Source: Cavia porcellus
Lineage: Eukaryota; Chordata; Mammalia; Rodentia; Caviidae
Assembly: GCF_034190915.1 (NCBI RefSeq)
Contig: NW_026947509.1
Location: 30,760,767-30,824,766 of the forward strand
DNA: 64,000 nt
Direction of reading: 5' to 3'
Below are positions 1-62,200 of the stretch, in pieces; the stretch's first letter is position 1; each line of letters opens with the position of its first letter. Both the position numbers and the translations under genes were made by a program. The notes under the pieces were generated by a model. That model was not told the origin of the DNA. It saw only the letters and a list, made by a program, of their open reading frames with translations, and made no database searches.

Positions 1-1618
1 TTCTAAATTATCAGAATGAGACATTTCCAGAACTGGCCTGGCAGCACTTTTTCCCTCGGGAACCTGGCAGGTGTTATGGAAATGATGTTGTATGAGCAGA
101 CTTCGGAACCTATGTTTACCTACATGCTGAGCAGCTGTTGGTTCTGCACAGAATGGGTGCAGTGCCAGATGAGGTCCTCGAGGGCTGGGCCACCAGGGGT
201 CCCATGGATGGAAAGCCCCATGAATGGCCAGCAGTGTGCACAAGGACACGGTGCCCAGGAAAGGGACTCGAGTCAGTGGGAAGACAGCACAGGGCTCCTG
301 TCCCCCTCCACCCCTGTTCTGACCACAGTGGTCCCCCAGGCTCAGCTCTCCCCAACACAGGGCTCCAGGTCCTGCCAAGGCCTCGCTCTTTCCCTGCCTC
401 CTCGCTGTCTCTCTGTCTCTGCCATCTGTCTCCCTCTCCCCACCCCACACCTCCCTTGGGTCTGCTTGGGACACCCAGCAGAGTGGGCCACCCAGCTGTG
501 ACTTCACACCCACTCTCCCCTCTGCTGGGAACATGGCCACCACGGGCTGCTCCTCATCCCCACCTGGAGGGGATCCCAGCAGCCAGTATGGGGCATTCCA
601 AGCATCAGAAAATGCCAATAGGAGGTCAGCATGTTGGCTAGAAAGTGATAAAGATCCGTGAGTCTATAGTGAGTCCTGGAGAGGTGGAAAACAAAGAGGA
701 GACAATGGGGACCAAGGGGAGAGGAGATCGAGGGGAAGGGAGTAAATAGTACCTCTAGGAAGGCTGGTTAGGGTTCGTCTGAATTCCCCTTCTCTCCATG
801 AATCACTTACTTCCTCCACGATGTGACCTTTCCGCCACTCTTCATGCACTTCCTGTGGGGTTTTCTCACAGGACTGGGTCTTGCTGTAGTGAGAGCAGGA
901 CCAGTCACTAAGCCCCAGAGGGGCAGGGGCTTCCCAGCACTTGAGGCCTGGTAAACCCTGGCTGGAGGGGTCCTAGAACTCAAAGACGCTCCCAGGGTGG
1001 AGCTTAATGGGGTCCAGGCCACTGAGCACAGGTGGGGTCCATCGGGGTACAGGGAGGCACAGCCAGAAAGGCCAGCTGGCCACTGACCATGCCCTGGGGG
1101 AGGTGACTGATGAGAGAGGCCCTGGGAGTCCTGGGGGAAGGGGGCCCAAGCCACACTGCAACTTAACCAGCAGCACTGCACTTGTTTCTGAGATAGCTGA
1201 TAGCCAGCAGCACCAGGCCAGATTGGTTCGCATAGGAGGCAGCGTTGCCCATGACAGCTGGCCAGGGCAGCCCTGGACCGGGCAGGCAGGTGGAGCTGGA
1301 GGTTCCTCCTCAGTGCTGCCATGGCATCTTTCTAGCTGCCAGGCTGTGCGGTGGGCAGTCCCAGCCGCCCTGGGACTCTGGCCCTGGGGTGCACTACTAG
1401 ATGGTTCCTAGGAGCCTCTTCCTGCCCCAGCATGTATTAGGAGACACCTGCACCTCACGGCAAGGAGGTCACAAACACGGGTGTGAGTCAAGAGAGAAGC
1501 CGGGAAGTGTGCAGGAGACGCTGCCAAGGCAGGAGGACTTCACATGGGAGCCCAGCCTGGGCACCTTCGCCACTGGGCAAGACCCTGCCTTTACCTTTTA
1601 AAAAACATCTCTTTTTCT
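1..1618. other. Upstream intron, nothing recognised
   Basis: This stretch is GC-rich, with many overlapping chance reading frames on both strands. I see no repeat, exon or RNA here that I can support. Confidence 0.5.
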
Positions 1619-1676
1619 AAGGGCTGGAGATGCAGCTCAGTACCGAGGGCCTCAGTGTATCACCAGCACTGAAAAG
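1619..1676 (+). repeat. ID-type SINE fragment
   Basis: AGGGCTGGAGATGCAGCTCA followed by a decayed tRNA-Ala-like body and CACCAGCACTGAAAA. This is the head and tail layout of rodent ID elements. Confidence 0.7.
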
Positions 1677-1814
1677 TGGTGGCTTTTTGCAAAAATGAGT
1701 GACACTCAACATACACAGTGCTGTGCCCTCTGGATTCTCTCCCAGATGCCAAAGCAAAGACCCAGGCTCAGAGCAGGCAATAATGGGAAGATCGAGTGAT
1801 TTTCTTTTTGCAGC

Positions 1815-1878
1815 AGTGCTGGGGACTGAACTCCAACACAAAGCAGGCACTTGGCCGCTGAGCTATACCTGCAGCCTT
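1815..1878 (-). repeat. ID-type SINE, antisense
   Basis: GCAGTGCTGGGGACTGAACT ... GGCACTTGGCCGCTGAGCTA is the reverse complement of an ID body, with B-box and A-box positions recognisable. Confidence 0.75.
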
Positions 1879-1888
1879 GGAGTAATTT

Positions 1889-2300
1889 GTTTTTAATTGG
1901 GATGAATTTCACACAACAAAAAACATTCTCAAGGGGACCGTTCAGCAGCACTGGCTTCATCCACACAGTGGTGCAAACATCTTGGTCTGGGCTGAGCCAT
2001 CCGTGTCACCTCCAGAGAGGATCCTATCCCCGTTTAGGACTTGCTTCCACTTCCCCTCCCCCCCTCTTCCTACCTACCCCCACGGAGTCCCTGGCAGCCT
2101 CTGCCTGCTTTCTAGCCCAGTTGATTTGCCTGTACTCAGGGTCTCCTGCAAGTGAGATCCCATATCAGGTGGTGGTAGTGTCTGGCTTTTCTCCCTCAGC
2201 TTCCAAGATGCCTCCTTGTCACCGTGTGAGTCCGAGGTAATGAACAGCCCATTTTATGTATCCATGTGTCCATGGCTTGAACGTATGCATCTTATGCTCT
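1889..2300 (-). mobile_element. L1 3'-end remnant, antisense
   Basis: TTTAATTGGGATGAATTTCA, a CAGTGGTGCAAACATC-type block and the later GTGTCTGGCTTTTCTCCCTC and CATGTGTCCATGG segments occur in the order of antisense mammalian L1 3' sequence. It is strongly decayed. Confidence 0.5.
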
Positions 2301-3138
2301 GGTTTTGTCCACAAATGTTTGTTAAACACGGTTTATACACAGGCAGAGGGGCTGGCTTCCAGGCTGATGACCCTTGTACTCTCAGCCCTGGCCCATGGTG
2401 GGAGGTGTGGGCAGCCCAGCCATCCCACAGTGGGGAGAGCTGCCATAGGAGAGGTAGCTGTCTGAGCTTCACGGCTGGAGCAGATGGACGTGGAAAGCAG
2501 GGCTGGAGGGCACCTGGCGGGGGCTTGCAGTGGAGCCGTCCCTGTGCAAGTATAGGTGAGGTGCCATCTTGGTTCCTACCAATGTGACCAGGCTCTCTGT
2601 GCTGTGGTCCAGGGCCCCGGAGTGAGCAAGACCCCGTTCCACAAGGAAACTGGGCCCTTGGCATCACACTGTGCTTCAGAACTGGTTCCCGAGCTCAGTG
2701 AGGGGACAGGAGAGCAAGAGGAAAGCACATTGCCATATGTGTGCAAGTCTGGAACTGGCATGTGACACAGCAAGACACAGGACGGGGAGCAGGTCCAAGC
2801 AGAGTTCAGGGGACCTGGTGACAGGGCAGACAGGAGTCAAGCTGGAAACTCATTCTCTTCAGCTGAGAAGGAGCCAGATCAAGAGAAGACGGAGCCAAAC
2901 CTGAGCTGTGTCCACAAGGAAGTCACTGAGGGCCGAGAGCAGTAAGGGCAGGGGCCATCTCATAACGGGGTGGTGGGCACGGCCCTGCCTGCTGCCCCAG
3001 TCAGTGGATAGGGTGGAAGCCTGGACAGGGTCGTGACACCAACCACTGTCCTGGCAGTTCCAGCGTGTGTGTCTTTTGTGTGACCTTGGCAGACAAACTA
3101 TTCCTGTAATTAACCAAAACATTGTTCTCGCCAAACAG
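2301..3138. other. Intron upstream of exon 1, nothing recognised
   Basis: No repeat or exon is supported. An acidic stretch after CTCTTCAG near 2860 was considered and rejected as an exon. Confidence 0.45.
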
Positions 3139-52912
<49,774 letters not shown>

Positions 52913-53044
52913 TGCCTTTCTGAGGAGCCATCCCCGAGCCTCTTTGAGATGTCGATGGCCCTGAGTCTCCAGGGAAGAGACTCACCTTCACCCACTGCAG
53001 AAGCCCCGAAGAGAAAAAGCCCCAGCTAGTGCTACCAACCACCT

Positions 53045-53100
53045 ACCACTGACCACCGACCACTGACCACCGACCACTGACCACCGACCACTGACCACTG
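53045..53100 (+). repeat. 14-bp minisatellite in the IQCA1 3' UTR
   Basis: Four consecutive 14-mers ACCACTGACCACCG, the last ending ACTG. Each is itself a pair of 7-mers, with partial copies on both flanks. It is purine/pyrimidine mixed and C-rich. Confidence 0.92.
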
Positions 53101-53382
53101 ACCGCCGCAGCTCAGGTCTCCTTCAGTGGGCAGACACCAAGCCAGGCATCTGCAACAACTGCTTCCACCAATTGTAATTGTTCCTTAATCTACCTACACT
53201 GTGCCTATCACTGAAATTCACTTTCCACATACTCCAGGCCCTTTGCAGGTTGAACCCTTGTCAGTACTAGAGTCACATTTAAAAGTCTGACAAAGACTAT
53301 GCTGATTCGACAACTAAGCTGGGAGTGTGTTCTCGGTTGTTTACTAATCCATATACGCTGTATATTATCTTGCACATATTTT

Positions 53383-53388
53383 AATAAA
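53383..53388 (+). terminator. Proximal poly(A) signal AATAAA
   Basis: An exact AATAAA within the IQCA1 3' UTR, 38 bases before a second copy. It may be used as an alternative cleavage signal. Confidence 0.6.
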
Positions 53389-53420
53389 TTACTTCTCTGC
53401 TCTAGTATTTTATACACTGG

Positions 53421-53426
53421 AATAAA
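53421..53426 (+). terminator. Distal poly(A) signal AATAAA
   Basis: An exact AATAAA followed 20-40 bases later by a T/G-rich element (TCTCGGTCATTTGGTTGC). It is the best candidate for the main IQCA1 3' end. Confidence 0.75.
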
Positions 53427-53445
53427 GCTGTTGCTTGAACTGTCT

Positions 53446-55719
53446 CGGTCATTTGGTTGCTGGAACTAACCCAGAGTCTAGCGAAGCACTGTTTCAATCT
53501 CCTGATTTTGGAGATGAGTCCAGTATCAAGGCACAAACATTTAGAACATGGGATGAGGTCACCACCCAGTCTAGGTCTCTGGAGAACCCCTCAGAAATGG
53601 GCAACATCAAAATGGGATGCATGCAGAGCTGAGAAAGCCTAAGTGGAAAATGACAAATAAGAAAAATATTAAAGGAGAGAAAAGGAGTCAAAAGAAATTT
53701 GTATTTTGTAAGAACATGAAGGGTGCTTGGTAGAACACAGTAAGTTACCCACCTCTAAATTGTGGCAAGGACACACAGGGAAGGACAAACCATAAACAGA
53801 GATGGGATGGTTTAACTCGCATACTGAACACATCCCATCTGACAGTCTGGGGTACACCTGAGAACAGGCCATAGCTCCACATCTTCCCAGGACCTAGTGT
53901 CTTGGCTTTAAATGCCCAAGAAGACACAGTTTCTGGCATGCCTAGCTGCCAGCACATCCCCTGGCCTGTCTGTACGGAAAAGGCTGACACAGATGAGAAC
54001 ACCCAGCTATGGTCACTGGCCAGGTGTCTTAGGTGTGTTCTACACTCACTAGAAAATTCAGCTGTTCCTGGCATTCATGCAACACTGGCCCAGAAGTCCA
54101 CCCCCGACCTGCGAAGCCCAGATGTCCAAGTCCTTTAGTGACAGTGCTGTATTTGCACAGGAACTACACCTATCCCCTGTATACTTCAAAATCCTCTCTG
54201 GAGGACTCACGACACCTCGCATGATGTAAACACTCTGGAAACAGCTCTGCTGCTGTCCTGGAGAGAGGATGGTGCAGGAAGTCCGTGGGGGTGATGCACA
54301 CTGCTTCTAACCATGGAGCTGGGAGTGGCAACCTTCTCCTGAGGAAGCCAGGCAGGGCAATGGCATGGGGTGTAGGGCACCATGATGGGAAGGAAGAAGG
54401 GGCCACTTTCTTCTCTGGAGCTCTGCTGGGGCCTAAGCTATTCCTGGGCCATTATATGGCAATTATGCTCTCGAGCCTGTTCTTAAGTGAAGGGGACAGT
54501 AATTAACATCATTAACCCTCATTAAGGGAGTGATCTGTGGAATAGAATCTGATTGAAGTAGAATCATCACTCTTGGGCGGCTGCACACCAACTGCTGAAT
54601 AGCACAACGCTCCTACCAAAGCCCCACAACCGTCAGGTCTTCCATAAACACCTCTGCTAGCAAATACCAAGCTCAAGACCCCCTCGCCTTTACTTCTGAG
54701 ACTTTTCCTCAACACAGCTCCATGTTGGTTGCCAAGGCAGACATTTTAGGGGGCAGGGAGGGGAATCACAAGGCTGATTCATAAGAGTGACAGTATTTTT
54801 AGCCACTAATGACATGACAAGACCCAGACCACTGAGGTAAGTGGCTTCTGATGACCCTGAAAATCTGAAGATTTTAATTTAAAAGAGGCTGGGCTGGTGT
54901 TCATAAAAGCAGAAGAAACCATGAAAAAGCATGGGCTTCAAACCACACTGCCAGCCACTTGGGTTGTACTCACACCCCGGTACAAAATCCACAAAGCAAA
55001 CACCGCTGGTTCACTGATGCAGGTCTCCGTGACAACTGGCTTTCCTTAGACTTCACGGTTGCAGCCTTGCTGTCTTTTGGTTGCTTCTCCAAGTCAATTT
55101 GTGAGCCTCTTCAGTGAGCCTGGTGCGGCCCTGGGAGCTGAGCTGGCCTGTGGGCTGGTGGCCAGGGAGACGTCCACCAAATGACCGTGATAGAAGCATG
55201 CAAGGCCACCACCCCACACTCCTGTGCCTGGTCTGAGAGACCAAACCCACCACTGCCTAGATTTCTCCCAAGAATCTGAGACCACGATGAAGTGCTAGGC
55301 CCAGATGTCTTAGCTCTCCCAAGAGACTGTGCGCAGCACTGCTGCTATCGCCTAAGACAGTTTCCCCACCACGTGGAAGCAGCTGGTAAGAGTTTTGTGC
55401 TGTGTGGGCATCACATAAGGACCTTCTGGTGGTGGGCTTCAGGGAGAGAGTGGGGGAGGTCAGGGGCCTGCTGCTGCACGCTGATTCTGTTACCCAAAGA
55501 CACCTTGCTCTAGACAATTGACCCAGTTCCTCCTCCACATGGCAAGCCCACTGCTTTACTCCTTCTGTCGGGCTCTGAATTGTGCATCTTAGAAACAGTC
55601 TACGGTCAGCTCCAGGGATGTGAGATACGGGCACTCACCATGCCCAGCTCAGGATCCATCCCAGCTCCAGCCCTCATGGCTCAGCACATGCAGCATCAGG
55701 GGAGGGGCATTTTTGATAC
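53446..55719. other. Intergenic, unassigned
   Basis: Beyond the IQCA1 poly(A) signals. Chance frames only; no repeat family confidently recognised. Confidence 0.4.
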
Positions 55720-55765
55720 TGTTTTTTGCAATGGTGGGGATTGAACCTAGAGCCTTGTGATAGAC
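55720..55765 (-). repeat. ID-type SINE scrap, antisense
   Basis: GCAATGGTGGGGATTGAACC and TAGAGCCTTGTGATAG match the 3' half of an antisense ID. Confidence 0.6.
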
Positions 55766-55945
55766 CACACACTACTCACACACATACAAATGACATGTGA
55801 TATGCGTAACCATGCATAATTATCCCAAGCAACTGCATGTGTACATACAATACACATGGACACACACATGCACACGCATAGGCATATATACCTACAGGGA
55901 GCCCAGATGTACATGCACATACACAGACACATGTGCATATATCCT
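55766..55945 (+). repeat. CA-rich degenerate simple repeat
   Basis: Interrupted CACACA/CATACA/CACATG runs on both sides of a short unique segment. Confidence 0.7.
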
Positions 55946-57419
55946 ACCCACTTAGTCCCAGAGCACCCCACCTCCTCAACAGGCTGCCAGCAGGTGCCCC
56001 TGGCCCGCACAACCCTGAGCCTCAGGCCACAGCCTCAGTGACAAATGCAGAAGTTGCCTGGGAGAACAGGTGCTCTGGGGGGCTGTTTACTCCACGTGCT
56101 CCATGAAAACATCCTCTCCCTGTTCCTCATGGGAGTTAGAGGAGCCCCCAGCTGCAGGAAGGGTTGATGATATCTGGGCTCCCAGCTGCACCTGGAACAG
56201 CTTGAGGATGGGGTGGGGCACTGCTGATCCCCAGGAAAACCACACCAGAAATGGATGTCACTACACCAGAAGTGCACCCCACCTACAGCAGAGCTCTGAG
56301 AGGTGAAAGGGCTTTCCTAACCCCTGCTGGCTCCCCTAGCTCACCATGAGTCTCCGGAGGAAGAGCAGATGGGGGCCCTGGGGGACCGCTGAAGACCATA
56401 TCTCCTTTCTCAAGCTTGAGAGACACGGGTGAAGCCTGTGAAGCTTCTTGGAGCTCTAAGCCTCCATTGTGAGGGAGACAGAAGCATCCCCAATACAAGG
56501 ACTCTTTAGAGCCTCAGCCCATGGTGGGCTGTCCTTGGGGTCCTCAGGGGATTCACGGGAAGGGCACCAGAGTGCTGGGATTTCCACCAGAACCAACGCC
56601 AAGGAAGATGATCACAGCTGGAGGCAGAGCTTGCATCCCCACCAGGACCTGGCTGACTCTAAGCCCCAGGGTTTTGGAACCAGAGGTTGCCTTCATGTCA
56701 AACAGCAAGGACAATATTTGCTTCTGATCTCTGCCAGCTGCCCACACAGCTACCTCTGTGTCCCATGAGGCCACCCTGCCCCAGGAGGTGGCTCCCAGAA
56801 CTTGGCTGCAGACCCAGCTGCTCTGGCAGTGCCACACGGTCAGATCTGTCTCCAGCACCAGCTGGCCACCCAGCCCCACCTTATGCCACTGCCTGATGCA
56901 GGATCTGTGGCTTTTTTTCCAGCTCTCATGGGACAGCAACCCAAGAACAGGACTCTGCCATCTCCTATGCTAACTGTCATGTCCCCAGAGCCTGGAGCAG
57001 GCCAGGAAGAGGTGTTCTAAGGGAAGGTAGTTCCAGCTCTGGTTACCAGTAAGCTCTCAGGGCTTAGGACAGAAATTCCCCCAACGAGTTGGGAGTGGAG
57101 AGGACTGCTCCAGGGATTCATCCAGGCCCCCAGGCTCCGATGCCTTCCCCAGGCACCCTGCACATCAAAGTCCAGCCTCAAGAGAGGGAGGAATGAGTGT
57201 GTGAAGACCAAGAAAGGTTTTAGGGGCCAGATTCACAGAGCATGTCCACATAGCACATGCCGCACCCAAGAGCAAGGGAAGGGGAATACAGGTTAGCTGT
57301 GCACCCAGCCTCCATGGCCAGGGGGGCGGGTGACAAAAACATCAGTGACTTTTAGCTTCAAACTTAAGGAATTTTAGGATTTCCAAGCAAAAGCACTAAA
57401 GATAGGTGGGCAGTGGACA
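55946..57419. other. Intergenic, nothing recognised
   Basis: GC-rich, overlapping frames on both strands without protein character. Confidence 0.4.
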
Positions 57420-57570
57420 GCCAGATAAGTAGGTAGATAAACAGAAAATAGATAGATGATATATGAAAGATGAAAGATAGATGATAGATACATAGATGAT
57501 ACACAGACAACAGAAATAGATAGATGATGAATGGATAATAGATGATAAGTAGATGGTAGATGGAACAGAT
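57420..57570 (+). repeat. (GATA)n-related simple repeat
   Basis: Imperfect ATAGATGA/GATAGATA/GAAAGATA units over about 150 bp. Confidence 0.9.
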
Positions 57571-58204
57571 GCATGACAGATTCCCTTTTGACAGTCCCTT
57601 TAATGTCACTCTTAGCATGCCTGAAACACCATTAAAGTCTTATTCTTTGGACATAAAACTTTCTTATAGACTTTTATCAAGATGTGAGTATCCCTGAGAG
57701 GGGTACAACCCCCCCCCCCGCTGCTCCTGAGCCACGCGTGCCACAAGTACAGAGAAGGGCTCCCCAGGCAGGGTGGGAAGTGGACACGTGACCACCTCCT
57801 CCCAAGCCAATCTCGTCCCTGCCACCTTCCCAAAGAAGAAGGTCCTGACCTCCCACAACCCTGGAGATGTGGGCCTGGTTTAGAGCTTCAAGAAATGGAA
57901 AAGCAAGTCTAGGATCCAGCACCATGTGAGGCCGCCACCAGACTGGAACAGACAGACCTCAGCCACTTCCGACACGCACGGTGCCAAACAAGAAGTTCCA
58001 ACACCTCCCCTCCCCATCTAAGTGACCAGCTTATCCAGAGAAACGCAGGCTGTGATGACAGCTATGGAGGTGAAATGCAATTGGACTCCTGTGGTGCTTT
58101 GGGGTTTCACTGACATTGCAGGTCTAGGGCGTGGTCTGATCATGGGTTCAGAGGATAGAGGTACACAGTGTGGCATTTAGGGGGGATCTCCTTATGAGGG
58201 TTGC

Positions 58205-58600
58205 AGCCACTGTTGATTCCCTATGACTTTGTTTTGAAGTCCTGTATCATTTCTATTGTTTTGTTGGGTTGGGTTTATTCTCCTTTATTTTGTTTGATTA
58301 TGTTAAATCCAATGGCAGGAGCAGCTGTTTCAAAGATAGCAAGATATATTATGGTAGCAATTTTGGATTCACTATTGGCTTGTTTTGAAGTCCTTTATTG
58401 CATTCATTGTTTTGTTTTTATTGTTTCTCTTCTATTCTGTTCTGTTTGATTTTTACTATGTCCAAAGTTATCTGCAGCTCTTTTGAAAACATCAAAAGGC
58501 ACTATGGTAACGATTGTTGATTCTGTAATATATTGAAGTCCTGTATCTTTTTCACTGGTTTGTTTTGTTTTACTCTGCTTTATTCTCTTTAAAATAAAAA
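58205..58600 (+). repeat. Diverged tandem repeat, ~150-bp unit, 2.6 copies
   Basis: Three units begin with a TTGATTC/GGATTC motif followed by TTTTGAAGTCCTGTAT-type sequence and CATTGTTTTGTTT. Units 1 and 2 also share GTTTGATT, GCAGCT, and a TATGGTAGCAATTTT/TATGGTAACGATTG end. Unit 3 is truncated at an A-rich tail. Starts are about 58211, 58366 and 58516. Confidence 0.8.
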
Positions 58601-58619
58601 AAAATGGAAGAACACAGAT

Positions 58620-60600
58620 CTGTGCCTGGCTTCCTTTACTTAACAGCATAACGGTGAGTCCTGGGGAGATGCATTTCTCTTCCACTGTGGAACAGGATTT
58701 TTTGCAAACACTACCACTAGGATTTTCATGTTACCCCCAGTGAGCACCTGTATTTCATTTCGGGGCCAGCATGAGTGATGCTGCTACGGACACCTGAGCA
58801 TCCCTGTGCACAACAAGTGTGTGTGCTGTCCTGAGGGCCGTGCCTGGGGGGAACCACTGCTCACCGAGCATCAGGACAGATGGTGGACAGTGTTATGCAG
58901 CTGACAGCCACCCAGGCTCACCCACACCATCTGTGCATGCTGACTCTCACCACCCCATGCCCTCCCCACACTTGGTGTGGACAGCCACTCTCACTGTCCC
59001 CAGGATGGAGGGAGAGCAGCAGTGTCACACATGTAAGTGGCCTTAATAAGTGGCCTTAATTTCCTTTTCTTTCAGGGCTACGAGGCTGCATTTGGATGCA
59101 GTCTTTCACCGGTTTTAGGTTTCTTCCCATATTTTAGACAGGAGGATTTTGCAAGTACACATGTTGCAGATACAGTCTCCCGCTCTTTAGCTTCCTTCTC
59201 ATCTCCATAACAGTGTCATTTGACGAACACAAGTTCTTAATGTGAAGGGCACTTAGTGGACAGTTTTTAACTTAGGGGATCCAGCTTTTTTCGTGTCCTG
59301 TATAAGAACCTTTGCCTCCTGCAACATCTTGAAACTATTACTGTTATTTCACTTAGCAAATTCATATCTACCAGTTCACCTGGAAGCAATTCCTGTCTAT
59401 GGTTTCATTTCATTGCATATCCGTGTAAATGAACCCAGCACCATTTAGTGAAAGGTGTCTTCTGCCCTCTGCTCTGCGCTGTCCTCTGTGTCATTAAAGC
59501 GAACATCCAAAAAGAAAAGTGAGTGTTCACATATACAACAATTCGCTTATAAATCCTCCACCCTGACCTTCCACACTCAGCCCTGTCTCATTCAGTCAGT
59601 GTCGCCCTGGTGTGGCTGCTGTAGCTCTATCAAAATTCTTCATGCCTACAGAGAAACTCACCCCACCTTATTTTGCTCTAGAATGTCTTACAGTTCGACC
59701 GTTTGCATTTCTAAATGAATTTGGAATCAGCTTATCCATCTGCATCAAAAAAACCCTGACATTTTAATGTGCCTTGTATGGTATCGACAAACAAATTTAA
59801 CAAGAACTGCTATTCTTACATTATTGATTTTAGCTCATTAAAGTCAATTCCTAACATTTATTTCAGTCTTTACATCCTTTTAATAATGCTTTAGAATTTC
59901 ATGTATAAGAATCTTGTACCTCTTTCTTTAGATTTACCTCTAGGTAGTTTATAACTTTGTATTATAAATTGTATTTTGAAATGTTGTTTTATACTTGTTG
60001 CTGGCACACAGAAATAAGTTTCACTTTTCATATTGGTTTTATATCAAGCAACATGTTAACTTACTAATATTAATTATTTATAGGTAGTTTTTTGGGTTTT
60101 TATATCTACAATGACATGCTCTTTAAATAATAAGATTTATTCATTTCCAATCATAATTATTATTTCCTTTTCTTGCTTTATTGCACTGGATTCAGTTACA
60201 ATGTTGAATAGAAATGATAACAAAAGGCATCATTAACTCAAATCTCACCAGGAAAAACATTCACCATGTCACTTTTTTTTGGGGGGGGTACTAGAATCAA
60301 ACTCAGAACTTTATGCCTGCCAGGCAGGTGTTATGCCGCTGTCGATGTGTCCCTGTTAAGTACAAAGTGTGACACAGAGTTTCTGAAGACATGCTTTATC
60401 ATATTAAATCATACTTCATCATATATAGTATGCCTAGGATTTTTCTCAGGCTCAGCTATGGACTTACATCAATAACACTTCCGCTCCTATTAAGATGATC
60501 ACTTGACTTCCTACTTCCTGCTGGCACTGTGATGGATTTGATTGATTTCCAGGTGAATTTCCACTGAGATCATCATTCGTTCTCATACTTATAAGAAATA
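58620..60600 (-). mobile_element. L1 3'-end/ORF2 remnant, antisense
   Basis: Antisense L1 order: TGGCTTCCTTTACTTAACAG, then CATTTGACGAACACAAGTTC, ATGAACCCAGCACCATTTAG, GGAATCAGCTTATCCATCTG and GCTCCTATTAAGATGATCAC. An antisense ID element sits inside it. Non-coding. Confidence 0.8.
60272..60346 (-). repeat. ID-type SINE inserted in the L1, antisense
   Basis: GGTACTAGAATCAAACTCAG and GCCTGCCAGGCAGGTGTTAT then GCCGCTGTCGATGTG, after a G8 run. The ID is younger than the L1 it interrupts. Confidence 0.8.
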
Positions 60601-62200
60601 ATACAGAGAGACCCCTGCTCACTCTGCCTGCTCCCCTCCCACTTCATAGGAATGTTTTGCATGGTGCAGTATTGTGTCACTGATAACATGCTGATTTTAT
60701 TCTACTTCCTGTCTTACTTGTGTTCATTGTGTGTGTGTTGCTTGATGGAGGAAGAGAATAATCTGAATACCACAGGGGTCCCTCAGGTTGCCCTTTTATG
60801 ATCACGCCACTTCCCCCTCGCTGCCCCGCCTTTAACCCCATTCTCCATGTCTAAAATGCTGTCACATCCAGGATGTGATAGAAACGCAATTACACGGATG
60901 GGTGTACTTTGGGGCTGGCTTTCTTCGCTCAACATAACTCCACGGGTCAACTCCCCAATTATACATGGGTCCATGGTTCACAACTTCTATTGCACAGTAG
61001 TATTTCACAGGACGGGTGCACCACAGACTATTCATCCATTCACCTGATGAGTATACGTGACTGATTCAGCTTTTAGGTATTACAAAATACACATTTGTGT
61101 ACAGATTTTTGTATGAACACGAGTTTTCCCATGGAAAATTGGGACAAGTAAAAGCATTGTGTCTACGTGTGTTGAACTTTACAAAAAACTGTCAAAATTA
61201 TCAAATTGTTTTCCAGCATGGCAACACTATTTTACATTTCCAACAATATATATATATGGGGAATCCAGTTTCCTCACATCTTCTTCAACATTCGTGGCAT
61301 TGTTACTGTTACGATTTTTATTTTAGCCATTCTGACATGTGTGCAATAATTTATGATTAAAGGTTAAGCTCATCTCTCATTTGTAAGTACACAGTTATGT
61401 TTATAATCTATCATCTTTTATGCATTATTTTATTTCATTTGCTAGTTTATTTCATTTTCTAATTGCCTAAAACATTGCACACATTCTTAAATGAAACTGT
61501 TAGGTGATTTTTTTCTCTCGTAATATCTTTATTAGATTTTTACCTCATAATATCATTAGAAAACTATTCTTTATTTTTCTGTTCTTTGCAAGGATTTGGA
61601 AAGATTAGAATTACATTTCTTTAAAGATTTAGTAACAGTTACAGGTGAATGCATCTGGAGTGTGTGTGTATGTGTAAGATTCTAATTTTCAATTTAATTT
61701 CTTAACACATTCCACGCTTTAAATTTTCTGTTTCTTCAGATGTTAGCTTTAAATTCTCTTTTTAAGAAATTTCATCACTTCACATAGATGTTCAAATCTT
61801 TGAGCATACAGATTTTTACCACATGCTCTTTCTATCTTTAATATCTGTAAGCTCCTAAGTGGAGCCCTATTTTTAATTCCTGATATTGGCTACTTGTGCC
61901 TTTTCTCTTTTTTCTTGATTCATTTCATCAAGGCTTTATTATTTTTAAAAACAATTATTCAAAGAGATAACTTTAGGAATTGATGGCTGTCTCTAATTTT
62001 CATTTTAATTTCTGCTCTTTCTCATTTCTTCTGTATGTTTAATGATTTAATCTGGTCTTCTTTGACTAATTTCCTGAGAACACGTAGTTCACTGAATCTG
62101 AGCTTTTCTTTTTAACATATTCATCAAGACCTGTAAACTTCCCTCTAAAAATCTATCTCCTAATATTTACTAAACTGAAAAAAATAGCTCCCAAGTATGA
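60601..62200 (-). mobile_element. Second L1 3'-end/ORF2 remnant, antisense
   Basis: TCACAACTTCTATTGCACAG, AGACTATTCATCCATTCACC and CATTCTGACATGTGTGCAAT are L1 3' UTR motifs again, followed by ORF2-type GAACACGTAGTTCACTGAAT and CTGTAAACTTCCCTCT. Because the 3' end appears twice in order, this is a separate insertion from the one before it. Confidence 0.75.

Larger units (their letters stand above)
52913..53445 (+). other. IQCA1: IQCA1 3' untranslated region
   Basis: The segment runs from the stop codon to just past two poly(A) signals. It contains a 14-bp minisatellite and has no in-frame coding continuation. The end is placed about 20 bases beyond the second AATAAA, before the T/G-rich stretch around 53441-53465. 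The exact cleavage site is inferred. Confidence 0.75.

Noticed and set aside
811..852. Exon-like 42-nt segment on the minus strand, bounded by CACAG and GTAAGT, coding EVHEEWRKGHIVEE
   Set aside because: Isolated, with no neighbouring exon in compatible phase, and no antisense gene is expected inside IQCA1. Most likely chance.
2859..2944. Possible extra IQCA1 exon after CTCTTCAG with an acidic/basic translation
   Set aside because: The translation does not resemble the family, the frame meets a stop, and no donor fits the phase needed before 3139.
53041..53110. CRISPR-like array
   Set aside because: Direct head-to-tail units without spacers, in a mammalian 3' UTR; it is a minisatellite.
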